This document shows positions 55,802-64,000 of a stretch of 64,000 bases of DNA, in pieces (within the stretch, counting starts at the first letter, position 1; each line of letters begins with the position of its first letter). The translations under genes were made by a program, and so were the position numbers. The notes below the pieces were generated by a model. That model saw nothing but the letters and a program-made list of their open reading frames with translations. It was not told the origin of the DNA and searched no databases. This DNA comes from Methyloceanibacter methanicus (GTDB lineage: Bacteria > Pseudomonadota > Alphaproteobacteria > Rhizobiales > Methyloligellaceae), in NCBI RefSeq assembly GCF_001723285.1, contig NZ_LPWG01000004.1, positions 62,001-126,000 on the forward strand. Direction: 5' to 3'.

Positions 55802-56788
55802 ATGACCGGCACACCTCCGACTCCGCAGCGCAGCGAGCGGCCCCCGCTCACGGTCTATCTCGCGTCCCCGCGCGGGTTCTGTGCGGGCGTGGACCGGGCG
55901 ATCCAGATCGTCGAGCTTGCTTTGGAGAAATACGGCGCGCCGGTCTATGTGCGCCATGCCATCGTTCACAATCGCTACGTCGTGGAATCCCTCGAGGCCA
56001 AGGGGGCCATCTTCGTCGAGGAACTGGACGAGATTCCCGAAACGGACGCGCCGATCGTCTTCTCCGCGCACGGCGTACCGAAAGCGGTGCCGGCCGACGC
56101 ACGCAACCGCCGCATGTTCATGCTGGACGCCACCTGCCCCCTCGTCTCCAAGGTTCACATCGAAGCCGAGCGGCTGTTCGATCACGGTCACGAGATTCTG
56201 CTGATCGGCCATGCGGGCCATCCCGAAGTCGTCGGGACAACCGGTCAATTGCCGCCGGGCGCATCACGCTCGAGACGAGCGAGGACGCGGCCTCTTTTAC
56301 GCCCAAGGACACCTCGAAGCTCGGCCGTGATCACCCAGACGACCCTGTCCGTGGACGATACGCGCGACATCCTGGCCGTGCTGCAGACCCGCTTCCCGGA
56401 CATTGTCGTCCCGCGCAAGGACGATATTTGCTACGCGACGACAAACCGTCAGGACGCGGTCAAGCGAATCGCGGCACAGTGCGACGCGATGATCGTCGTC
56501 GGTTCACCGAATAGTTCGAACTCCTTGCGCCTGGTGGAAGTTGCCCAGCGCGCCGGGTGTCCGCAGGCCGTGCTCGTGGAGCGCCGGAGCGAGATCGACT
56601 GGAGCCAATTCGAGAACATCCGCAGTCTCGGCGTGACCGCCGGTGCGTCGGCGCCGGAGGTTCTGGTCGACAGCATCATCGATGCCTTCGCGGAACGCTT
56701 CGACGTGGCCGTGCAGACGGTGACCACGGCCGAGGAGACCATCTCCTTCAAGCTGCCGCGTCCCTTGAGAGACACGACGGCGGCATAG
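55802..56788 (+). CDS. ispH: 4-hydroxy-3-methylbut-2-enyl diphosphate reductase, with one scrambled segment
   Basis: A 328-residue IspH (LytB), the last enzyme of the MEP pathway. Motifs are [20 protein letters not shown] (cluster Cys), [36 protein letters not shown] (second Cys), [13 protein letters not shown] and [17 protein letters not shown]. Between about 56258 and 56322 the frame reads [16 protein letters not shown], while the adjacent frame gives [20 protein letters not shown], the expected sequence. A missing and an extra base compensate. The ATG at 55802 is preferred to the upstream TTG. Its stop directly precedes the thrB ATG. Confidence 0.94.
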   Translation: MTGTPPTPQRSERPPLTVYLASPRGFCAGVDRAIQIVELALEKYGAPVYVRHAIVHNRYVVESLEAKGAIFVEELDEIPETDAPIVFSAHGVPKAVPADARNRRMFMLDATCPLVSKVHIEAERLFDHGHEILLIGHAGHPEVVGTTGQLPPGASRSRRARTRPLLRPRTPRSSAVITQTTLSVDDTRDILAVLQTRFPDIVVPRKDDICYATTNRQDAVKRIAAQCDAMIVVGSPNSSNSLRLVEVAQRAGCPQAVLVERRSEIDWSQFENIRSLGVTAGASAPEVLVDSIIDAFAERFDVAVQTVTTAEETISFKLPRPLRDTTAA

Positions 56789-57757
56789 ATGGCTGTCTAC
56801 ACGGATGTCAGCGATCAAGAGCTCGAGGATTTCATCGCGAGTTACGACATCGGCACCCTGACCTCGTTCAAGGGCATCGCCGAAGGCGTCGAGAACACGA
56901 ACTACCTCATTCACACGGATACCAGCCCCTTCATCCTCACGCTTTACGAAAAGCGCGTGCGCTCGGAGGACCTACCGTACTTCCTGTCCTTGATGGAGCA
57001 TTTGGCGGCGGCCGGGATCACCTGCCCGCTGCCGGTGCGTGACCGCGAAGGACGCATCCTGCGAGAACTCGCCGGTCGCCCAGCCGCCCTGATCAGTTTC
57101 CTGGAGGGCGTTTGGATCAGGCGCCCCGGGATCGTCCACTGTGCCGAGCTCGGCACCGCGCTCGCGAAATTTCATCTTGCCGGACTGGATTTCCCCATGC
57201 ACCGCGACAACGACCTGTCGCTGCCCGGCTGGCGGTCGTTGCTCGAGGATTTGCGCGGCGCGGCCGACACCGTGATCCCGGGGCTGCAGGACGAGATCGC
57301 CGGGGAGCTCGCCTTTCTCGATGCGCACTGGGCCACGGACTTGCCGGTCGGCGTGATCCACGCCGATCTGTTTCCCGACAACGTGTTCTTCCTTGGCGAG
57401 AAGCTGTCCGGGTTCATCGACTTCTATTTCGCCTGCAACGACATGATGGCCTATGACCTGGCCGTTTGTCTCAATGCCTGGTGTTTCGAGCCCGATGCGT
57501 CCTTCAACGTGACCAAGGCGCGCGCGATGCTGCAGGCCTACGAGAAGGTGCGGCCCCTGACCGGACCCGAACTCGAGGCGCTTCCCCTGCTCGCGCGCGG
57601 CGCCGCCTTGCGCTTTCTGCTGACCCGCACCTACGACCTGCTCAACACGGACGCAAATGCGCTCGTGAAGACCAAAGACCCGCGCGAATATCTGCGGAAG
57701 CTGCGCTTTCACCAGCGCGTGCAGTCCTATCGCGACTACGGAATCGGGTCGGACTGA
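56789..57757 (+). CDS. thrB: homoserine kinase, APH-fold type (ThrB2)
   Basis: A 322-residue homoserine kinase of the aminoglycoside phosphotransferase fold. Motifs are [26 protein letters not shown], the catalytic loop [20 protein letters not shown] and [20 protein letters not shown]. It makes phosphohomoserine for threonine. The ATG abuts the ispH stop (TAG ATG) and rnhA follows 11 bases later. The ispH-thrB-rnhA order is well known in Rhizobiales. Confidence 0.94.
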   Translation: MAVYTDVSDQELEDFIASYDIGTLTSFKGIAEGVENTNYLIHTDTSPFILTLYEKRVRSEDLPYFLSLMEHLAAAGITCPLPVRDREGRILRELAGRPAALISFLEGVWIRRPGIVHCAELGTALAKFHLAGLDFPMHRDNDLSLPGWRSLLEDLRGAADTVIPGLQDEIAGELAFLDAHWATDLPVGVIHADLFPDNVFFLGEKLSGFIDFYFACNDMMAYDLAVCLNAWCFEPDASFNVTKARAMLQAYEKVRPLTGPELEALPLLARGAALRFLLTRTYDLLNTDANALVKTKDPREYLRKLRFHQRVQSYRDYGIGSD

Positions 57758-57768
57758 GGACGAGAACC

Positions 57769-58221
57769 ATGGCCGCCCGCCCCAAAGTCGTGATTCATAC
57801 CGACGGCGCCTGTTCGGGCAATCCGGGCCCAGGCGGCTGGGGCGCAATCCTGGAGTCCGGTCCGCACCGCAAGGAACTCAAAGGCGGCGAGGCGCAAACG
57901 ACCAATAACCGCATGGAGCTGACGGCCGCCATCGAAGCCTTGGAAGCGCTCAAAGGGCCGTCGGATGTGGAACTCTATACGGACTCGAACTATCTGCGCG
58001 GCGGGATCACTGGCTGGATCAAAGGGTGGAAGCGGAACGGCTGGCGGACGGCCGACAAGAAGCCCGTCAAGAATGTCGAGCTATGGCAGCGGCTCGAACA
58101 AGCCGAAGCCCCCCATCGCGTAGAGTGGCACTGGCTCAAAGGCCATGCCGGACACGACGAGAACGAGCGTGCGGACGAACTGGCCCGCGAAGGCATGGCG
58201 CCATATCTGAGCCGAGGTTGA
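57769..58221 (+). CDS. rnhA: ribonuclease HI
   Basis: A 150-residue RNase HI that degrades RNA in DNA-RNA hybrids. The acidic active-site residues lie in [20 protein letters not shown] (Asp), [15 protein letters not shown] (Glu), [10 protein letters not shown] (Asp) and [16 protein letters not shown] (final Asp). The full length is normal. It may cover for the broken rnhB elsewhere in this window. It is convergent with the peroxiredoxin gene. Confidence 0.96.
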   Translation: MAARPKVVIHTDGACSGNPGPGGWGAILESGPHRKELKGGEAQTTNNRMELTAAIEALEALKGPSDVELYTDSNYLRGGITGWIKGWKRNGWRTADKKPVKNVELWQRLEQAEAPHRVEWHWLKGHAGHDENERADELAREGMAPYLSRG

Positions 58222-58245
58222 ATTCGGGCGGAGCCCAAACCGCTT

Positions 58246-58731
58246 CTACAGGGCCGCGAGGATCGCCTCGGCGGCGGAGACTTCGGCGACGCCCGGGTTC
58301 TCCTCGATGCGGAGCATTTTGACGGTCCCGTCCTCCACCACCATCGCGTAGCGCTTGGAGCGGGTGCCGAGGCCCACGCCGCCACCGTCGAAGTCCATGC
58401 CGATCTTCTTCGTGAATTCGGCGTTGCCGTCCGACAAGATCGTCACCTTGCCCGCCGCGCCCGTCGCTTCGCCCCACGCCGAGAGCACGAAGGGGTCGTT
58501 GACGGCCAGGCAAACCACCTCATCCACGCCCTTCGCCTTGAACGCGTCGGCGGCCTCGACAAAGCCTGGCATATGCTTGAGGTGGCAGGTGGGCGTGAAC
58601 GCACCCGGCACGGCAAACAGCACGACCTTCTTGCCGCCGAATACGTCTTTCGCGCTCAAGGCCTCGATTCCGTTGGGGCCCATGATGCGAAACGTGGCTT
58701 CGGGGAGCATATCTCCTTCGGCGATGGTCAT
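58246..58731 (-). CDS. peroxiredoxin (Prx5 type)
   Basis: A 161-residue thiol peroxidase. The peroxidatic Cys is in VLFAVPGAFTPTCHLKHMPG, and the fold segments are DEVVCLAVNDPFVLSAWGEA and RSKRYAMVVEDGTVKMLRIE. It belongs to the Prx5 group, which reduces hydrogen and organic peroxides with glutathione or thioredoxin. No fused glutaredoxin is present. Upstream lies an imperfect tandem repeat. Confidence 0.93.
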   Translation of the reverse strand: MTIAEGDMLPEATFRIMGPNGIEALSAKDVFGGKKVVLFAVPGAFTPTCHLKHMPGFVEAADAFKAKGVDEVVCLAVNDPFVLSAWGEATGAAGKVTILSDGNAEFTKKIGMDFDGGGVGLGTRSKRYAMVVEDGTVKMLRIEENPGVAEVSAAEAILAAL

Positions 58732-58748
58732 GCGGATCGTCTCCTTGG

Positions 58749-58820
58749 ATGCGTGGCCTTGGACTTGCGCGGTCTTGAACGTATGGCCCCGAACGTGTGG
58801 CCCTCGACGTCTGGCCTTGG
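58749..58820. repeat. imperfect 15-base tandem repeats upstream of the peroxiredoxin gene
   Basis: Units such as AACGTATGGCCCCG (58778), AACGTGTGGCCCTCG (58792) and ACGTCTGGCCTTGG (58807), with a related TGCGTGGCCTTGG at 58750, recur about every 15 bases, with one gap. They may be protein-binding sites or simply slippage products. Confidence 0.4.
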
Positions 58821-58972
58821 CTTATCAGGCTCGCAGGCAAGACACCATACCGGCTTGCCGCGTGCGCGCCAATCGCGCGTTGGAACGGTGCGCGCGCGAC
58901 CGGCGTTACCTCCTGCAACCACAGGAACACGCCGGGGCCCATGACGGCCCCGTGGGGGCGCAGGGAGGTTCC

Positions 58973-59158
58973 ATGACACGGTTTGGCATACTCGTGGTCG
59001 CCGCCGCGGGCCTCGCGGCAGCGGGGTGTACGACCGGCGAAAAACGCGTCAGCGGGGCTGCCATCGGCGGCGTGTTCGGGGCGGCAATCGCCGGGCCGCT
59101 CGGTGCGGGCGCCGGTGCCGCGGCGGGTGCGGCGACAGCCCCAAGCATCGCGCGGTAA
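58973..59158 (+). CDS. small glycine-zipper lipoprotein
   Basis: A 61-residue protein with a lipoprotein signal (FGILVVAAAGLAAAGCTTGE, Cys after AAG) and a Gly/Ala zipper (GAAIGGVFGAAIAGPLGAGA) that can insert in a membrane. The ATG follows CAGGGAGGTTCC. Such small outer-membrane-type lipoproteins are common in Rhizobiales. Its 3' end meets the convergent DsbD-like gene. Confidence 0.75.
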   Translation: MTRFGILVVAAAGLAAAGCTTGEKRVSGAAIGGVFGAAIAGPLGAGAGAAAGAATAPSIAR

Positions 59159-59232
59159 GACGCGCGCGCTCACGCAGGATGCGTGTTGTCTCGCTTGCGC
59201 CCTGGTCCGAAACGAGCGTGAAACTCAACGGC

Positions 59233-60024
59233 TTACCCTTCGCGGCCGCGGCTTCTTCCGGCGTCGAAAAGACGACGGAAAAGCGCTGCATCCCGTCCGC
59301 CAGCGGCCCCAGCGCCCTGGGGACCGGCACGAGGAACGCCTCGCTCGTGATGAGTGATCCGTGTTCGTGGCGCCGGCGCGAACAGCGCATCCACCACGAG
59401 CTGCGGCGCATCGCCATCGAGGTCGGCGGCGACCGCCTCAAGCCGCGGCAGCGTCTCGGGGCCGGCGGGTTTGGGGACGCGCGCGATGGCCTGTTGGATG
59501 AGCCGCGCATCGCCCTTGCCGAGATCGGCCGGAAGGATCGCCGTGAGCTCCACGGAATTGGGGATGCACAATTCCTTGCACAGGCCATAGTCGAAGGTCA
59601 GCGAGAGTTCGACCGGCTGGTCTGCCTGCTCAGGCGTGATCCTGACCGGAAACACGACTTCATCGTGGTACCCGATCGACGTCCCGTTCGCATCGGCGAA
59701 GCGATGGGGCACCGGATAGAAGACCTCCGCGCTCTTGACGTTCTTGGAGCCGGACCAGTCGAAGCTCGGGGGCACCCCGGAGTCCCCCGGATTGCGCCAA
59801 TACGTTTTCCAGCCGGGCTCCATGCGGAGTTGGACGCCGGCATACAAAACCGGGCTGCCATCCTCGTGCACGGTTCCGCTGACCAGACGCACTTTCGAAT
59901 TGGTTTGGCCGGACCAGGGGGATTGGCCTGGAGAGGCGGCCTGGGCCGCGCTCGCGACGCCGAACAGGACGGCGAGCCCAAGAACGCCGGCACGCAATCG
60001 GCCGCTCGATACGTGTCTCATCAT
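59233..60024 (-). CDS. DsbD N-terminal-domain (DsbDalpha) protein, frameshifted near the C-terminus
   Basis: A secreted protein with a signal peptide (LGLAVLFGVASAAQAASPGQ) and a domain like the N-terminal part of DsbD, including the redox pair in DYGLCKELCIPNSVELTAIL. DsbD itself has a membrane and a thioredoxin part; none is present. After VVDALFAPAP the frame given (RTRITHHERG...) differs from the adjacent one, which continues HEHGSLITSEAFLVPVPRAL, RFSVVFSTPEEAAAA and SFTLVSDQGAS. A shift at about 59378 is likely, with the true end beyond 59233 (possibly TGA at 59170-59172). The start 60024 (MMRHVSSGR) is one of several. Confidence 0.78.
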   Translation of the reverse strand: MMRHVSSGRLRAGVLGLAVLFGVASAAQAASPGQSPWSGQTNSKVRLVSGTVHEDGSPVLYAGVQLRMEPGWKTYWRNPGDSGVPPSFDWSGSKNVKSAEVFYPVPHRFADANGTSIGYHDEVVFPVRITPEQADQPVELSLTFDYGLCKELCIPNSVELTAILPADLGKGDARLIQQAIARVPKPAGPETLPRLEAVAADLDGDAPQLVVDALFAPAPRTRITHHERGVPRAGPQGAGAAGGRDAALFRRLFDAGRSRGREG

Positions 60025-60189
60025 TAAGTACAACATTGCCGCAGAATCTACTCGCTCGTCTCTACGCATGCGAGCTTCACTAAGTGCTTAAGAAGTCACT
60101 GTTTTGTGAGCGGCGCGACGAGACGGCGCGGCCTGCCTTAATTCGCACTACCCTCTTCCCTCACGCGGGAACTGCTGTAGCATGATCGT

Positions 60190-60795
60190 ATGGACTCCGA
60201 CTTTCAATCCGACGATGAAGGCTATCTCGACGGTCAGCTCCTGATTGCGATGCCGTCCATGGGAGACCCGCGGTTCTCCCGCTCGGTCATCTATGTCTGT
60301 GCGCACTCTTCGGAAGGCGCCATGGGCATCGTCATCAATCAGCGCGCGCCCAATATCAGCTTCGCCGAATTGCTCGAGCAGCTGAAGATCGTCCCCACGG
60401 AAGATCGGATATCCCTTCCGTCGGCCCTGAACGCCATGGAGGTGCATCTCGGCGGCCCCGTGGAGACAGGCCGCGGCTTCGTGCTCCACAGCGCGGACTA
60501 TTTCAAGGCCGAAAGCACGCTTCCCATCAACGACAACGTTTGCCTGACGGCGACGGTCGACATTTTGCGCGATATCGCCAAGGGAAGCGGGCCGGACAAA
60601 GCGCTTCTGGCCTTGGGTTACGCAGGCTGGGCCCCAGGGCAACTCGAGGACGAAATTCAGTCCAATGGCTGGCTCAACTGTCCCGCCGACCCGGACTTGG
60701 TCTTCGACCCGGCCGTCGACCGGAAATACAACAAGGCGCTGGACAGTCTCGGCGTCGACCCAAGCCATCTGGTGAGCGACTCCGGCCACGCCTAG
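60190..60795 (+). CDS. YqgE/AlgH family protein
   Basis: A 201-residue protein of the UPF0301 (YqgE/AlgH) family. It shows the signature [50 protein letters not shown] and [18 protein letters not shown]. The function is not settled; AlgH has been linked to alginate regulation and to Holliday junction resolvase-like folds. It is convergent with the large EAL gene. Confidence 0.93.
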   Translation: MDSDFQSDDEGYLDGQLLIAMPSMGDPRFSRSVIYVCAHSSEGAMGIVINQRAPNISFAELLEQLKIVPTEDRISLPSALNAMEVHLGGPVETGRGFVLHSADYFKAESTLPINDNVCLTATVDILRDIAKGSGPDKALLALGYAGWAPGQLEDEIQSNGWLNCPADPDLVFDPAVDRKYNKALDSLGVDPSHLVSDSGHA

Positions 60796-60864
60796 CGGCA
60801 CTTGCCGCCGGCCTTCCCTGCCCCCGTCTTCGGATCGGAACGGACGCGCTGGGGCTGTGCCGTT

Positions 60865-63800
60865 CTACGCTTGGGCCGTGCTCGGCCCCGGCAGGCTCGG
60901 GATATCGGCCGGGTTCTGCACCTCGACGTCGAGACCGGAGGGGGCTCTGTCGGCTTGGGCGCGTTCGCGTTCCTTGCGCCGGCGATGATTGGCAAGCGCG
61001 TTCAGCAGCGCACCGACATCCCGCGCCGACATGGGCTCGCCATAGTAGAAGCCCTGACCGAACTCGCAGCCGATGGAGCGCAGATAGCTCGCGTCGGCCT
61101 GGTTCTCGCGCCCTCGGCCACGACTTCCTTGCCGAGCTCATGAGCGAGCGTTACCACCGAACGAAGAATGAGCGGGGCCTGATCGTCGACCGCACTGTCA
61201 TGCACGAGGGACTTGTCGACCTTGATGATGTCGAACGGGAACCGGTGCAGATAGCTGAGCGAGCTATAGCCCGTTCCGAAATCGTCCAGCGCCAGGCTCG
61301 CGCCATAGGTCTTGAGCCAGGTGAGGATCTCGACGGCGCGCTCGGGATTCTCCATCACGAGCGACTCGGTCACCTCCAACTTCAGCGTACCGCGCGCCAC
61401 CTGCTCCCGCGCAAGCAGCAGCCTGATTTCCTGCACCATATCCTGCCGGAAGAGCTGCCGGCTCGAGACGTTGACGCTGACGAACAGCGGGTCGCGGTCG
61501 CGCGGCAGGACGCGATGCCACGTCGCCGCCTCGTCCAGCGCCTGGCCGAGGACGTAGCTGCCCAGCTCCACGATCAGACCCGACTCCTCCGCAAGCGGAA
61601 TAAAGTCCTGCGGCGACAACCGGCCGCGCGTCGGATGATCCCAGCGCATGAGCGCCTCGAAGCCGGCCAGCTGATTCGAGGCCAAGCGCGTGATGGGCTG
61701 GTAGAGCACCGAGATCTGCTGGCGCTGCAGCGCCATGCGCAGTTCGCTTTCGAGCGGCAGACGGTTCTCTTCCTCCGTGCGCATGGCCGGATTGAAAATC
61801 TCGATACGGTCCGCGCCGCGACGCTTGGCACGGAGCATCGCCAGCTCGCCGTCGCGCAACATGTCCTGTGCATTGGTCTGCGACCCGTCATGGACCACGA
61901 TGCCGATGGAGGCGGTGAGAATGATTTCCTTGGTGCTGATCTTCATCGGCGTGCGCAGCGCGCGACGCACGCGTTCGGCCAAGGTCGCAACGTGATGCGG
62001 GTCGCTGTCGGAAATGAGCAGAATGGCGAACTGATCGCCGCCGAGACGGGCGAGCGTGCCTGCGGATTGAGGTGACGCGCAAGCCGGCGCCCGAGCGTCA
62101 GCAGCATCGAGTCTCCGATCACGAGGCCAAAGCTCTTGTTGACGTTCTTGAAGCGATCAATGTCGATGAAGAGAACGGTCGGCCGGTTCGCCTGCCCCTC
62201 CGCCGCGCGCGTAATCGCGCCGTTCAGCCGGTCCATGAAAAGCTCGCGATTGGGAAGACCCGTGAGGCTGTCATGCACGGCGTCGTGCATCAGGCGCTCA
62301 TGGGACCGCTTGAGATTGGTCACGTCGCGCAACAGGCCGACGCAGCGTAGGAGCCGGACATTGTCGTTCGGCGCCGCCTGGGCATTGAGCTCGTACCAAA
62401 GATAGGTCCCGTCATGGCGCCGCAAGCGGAAGTCCGTTTGAAATTCTCCGCCCTTCTTCTCCTGCAGCGATTGCATGAGCAGCCTGAAGCGCTCCCGATC
62501 GGAGGCGTGCATGTGTTTCAGGAACTCGCTCACGGAAACATTGAGCGCCCCGGGTTCCAGCCCGAGCTCCGCCTCGACCTCATGGCCGACCGTGATGAGA
62601 TCGCGGCCCGCATGCCACTGAAACACATGGGTGCCGGACCGTCGACGGCGAGGGATTTCATTTGCACAAGGCTGGGGGGCCCGAGGCTCATCGCCGAGCC
62701 GCCCGTATGGAAGGCGAACTGGGTGACGGTGAAGCCGAGCAAGACCAGGATCAGCACGAGCCCCGCGATGAGGCTCGAACCGACGACCTCACCCGACAGC
62801 TTCCCGGTGACGATCATCGAGGCGCCGAGCAGCCACACGATCAGCAGCATCCAACTGGGGATGAGAGACAGGGCCCTGTCCTGACCGCGCAAGGCGAAAT
62901 ACGCAATCAGCACGGTTCCGACCCCGGCGATCAGAATGGTCGAGGCCCGCGCGATGCCAGCCGCGGTTTGCGGATCCACGATCGCCACCACGACCAGAAT
63001 GAACTGCGCGGCGATCCACACCCAGAACACGGTCCGGATCCACACATGCCACAGGCCGATCCGCAAGAATGTGTAGAGGAACAGCGCAAGGCTCGCGGCA
63101 AGGCCCGCTTCGGCCGCCGCCCGATAGGTTGCCGTGCGATCGGGACCCACGGGGAAGAGCTTGTTCCAGAACCCGAAATCCACGCAGAAATAGACCAGAG
63201 CGGCCCAAGCCACGAGCGCGGTCGCCGGAAAGATCGCGCGATGGTTGGCCGCGAAGATCGCCGTCAGGAAGATCGCAAGAAGCCCGGTGATGCCCAGGAG
63301 CACCCCCTTGAACAACATGCTGTCCTGCTGTTTCGCCTGGTAGAATTTCGGCGTCCACAGCGTGAGCTGCGGCACTCTCGAGGAGGCAAGCTCCGCCGCG
63401 TAAGTGACGGTCTGTCCCGGTTCGAGCGTCAGCCGGAACATGTCGGCGCGATCGCTCTGCAAGGGTTCGGGCCGGAAGCCGAGCGATGGCGTGACGGCCC
63501 TAATGCGGGGCGCGTCGAGTTCGGGGCGAAACACGCCCGAATTCGCGAGCGTGTAACGCGGGGCCACGAGCCAGCGCACGATGCGCTTGTCGGTTGGATT
63601 GGCGAGCGCAAACACCAGCCAGCTCGGGTCGGTGCCCGGCGTCGAGGCCTGAACGGCCATCCGGCCGATATAGCCGTCGGGGCCCGGCGCCGTCTCGATC
63701 TGAAGCCGGTCTCCCCGCCCCTCGTAAAGTTCACCCTTCGTGGTGATCTCCATCTTGGGGGCATCGGGCTCCACCGGGAGCGCCTCGATGGCAAGGGCAC

Positions 63801-63948
63801 CGCCCGCAAGTGGTGGGAGGACGAGCGACAAGGCGAGCAGCAACGCGTAGGCGAGCACGCACAGGCCGGCCCGGCCCTGCCGCCTGAGCACGGAGCATCG
63901 CGGCACGGCGCATCGGGCGCTCACCGAGCCATGTGTGGCCACTATCAC
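60865..63948 (-). pseudogene. 7TM-PAS-GGDEF-EAL cyclic di-GMP signalling protein, split by three one-base losses
   Basis: The corrected gene would encode about 1030 residues. In order: a signal and extracellular beta domain, about seven membrane helices (MLFKGVLLGITGLLAIFLTA onward), a PAS domain (VFQWHAGRDLITVGHEVEAE), GGDEF (HDSLTGLPNRELFMDRLNGA and LGGDQFAILL) and EAL (LAGFEALMRWDHPTR, LKLEVTESLVMENP, LALDDFGTGYSSLSYLHRF). One base is missing at about 62640, 62061 and 61108. Restored, the C-terminus runs ENQADASYLRSIGCEFGQGF to TAG 60865. The EAL residues look active, whereas GGDQF is a degenerate cyclase site. So it is probably a c-di-GMP phosphodiesterase with a sensing module. Confidence 0.85.
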
Positions 63949-63959
63949 CCTCCCGTTCC

Positions 63960-64000
63960 CTAGCCGCGCGAATCCGTATCCAGGAGCGCGTAGAGCACAT
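63960..64000 (-). CDS. possible C-terminus of a gene that runs off the right edge
   Basis: The last 41 bases contain an open minus-strand frame reading VLYALLDTDSRG followed by TAG at 63960-63962. It is 11 bases upstream of the EAL-gene start, so it may belong to an upstream gene of the same operon. Too short to identify. Confidence 0.3.
   Translation of the reverse strand, partial: VLYALLDTDSRG

Overview
The window is a gene-dense, high-GC segment of an alphaproteobacterial chromosome, most likely from the order Hyphomicrobiales (Rhizobiales). The evidence is a CcrM-type GANTC methyltransferase, a COG4111/NadQ-like regulator together with nadABC, an F0 ATP synthase operon with both b and b' subunits (atpI-atpB-atpE-atpF'-atpF), a glyQ-glyS-ppdK neighbourhood and an electron-transfer flavoprotein-ubiquinone oxidoreductase. 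The genus cannot be fixed from the sequence. I see no phage, insertion sequence, CRISPR array, rRNA or convincing tRNA. No gene-free stretch exceeds about 300 bases.

Layout. 1-4.8 kb: partial dihydroorotase, ygfZ, tag, a DUF2188 protein, an HD hydrolase, a tyrosine-phosphatase-like protein and the Nudix/winged-helix regulator nadQ. 4.9-9.7 kb: a secreted aldose dehydrogenase, a small hypothetical protein, an ABC exporter pair and an APC permease. 9.7-16.3 kb: an L,D-transpeptidase-like protein that lacks its catalytic motif, the nadABC operon behind two palindromic operators, and an SleB-type wall hydrolase. 16.6-25 kb (minus strand): ppdK and, upstream of it, a glycyl-tRNA synthetase operon interleaved with two VOC proteins and a cyclotransferase-like protein, then an S49 peptidase. 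25-28.8 kb: secreted proteins of unknown function, including one with duplicated domains and a C-terminal CFI-box. 28.9-37.5 kb: a methyltransferase, DUF2007, a polyprenyl synthase, ispE, a TPR protein, ETF-QO, a uracil-DNA glycosylase and moaB. 37.6-46.3 kb: two arsenosugar-type glycosyltransferase family proteins, a radical SAM protein, a broken rnhB, a hydrolase, ccrM, mutY, a DUF721 protein and two DsbA-like proteins. 46.4-54.1 kb: smc, the F0 operon and a trehalose-synthase-like glycosyltransferase. 54.1-64 kb: secreted proteins, ispH-thrB-rnhA, a peroxiredoxin, a DsbD N-domain protein, yqgE and a large 7TM-PAS-GGDEF-EAL protein.

How the genes work together. The clearest circuit is NAD synthesis. 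The nadQ product is a predicted Nudix-like DNA-binding regulator, and two near-identical inverted repeats flank the nadABC leader about 7 kb away. One repeat overlaps a good -10 box. The rest is mostly housekeeping: isoprenoids (ispE, ispH, polyprenyl synthase), DNA repair and chromosome maintenance (tag, UDG, mutY, ccrM, smc), oxidative folding (DsbA and DsbD types) and energy (F0, ETF-QO).

The most important caveat is sequence quality. About fifteen conserved genes contain one-base frameshifts, mostly single G/C losses. In six of them (nadB, ppdK, glyS, the UDG gene, smc, ispH) a second opposite indel restores the frame, so a short block of protein is scrambled. Because glyQ, which should be essential, is broken, I think these are mostly assembly errors. 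Positions are given so that they can be tested.
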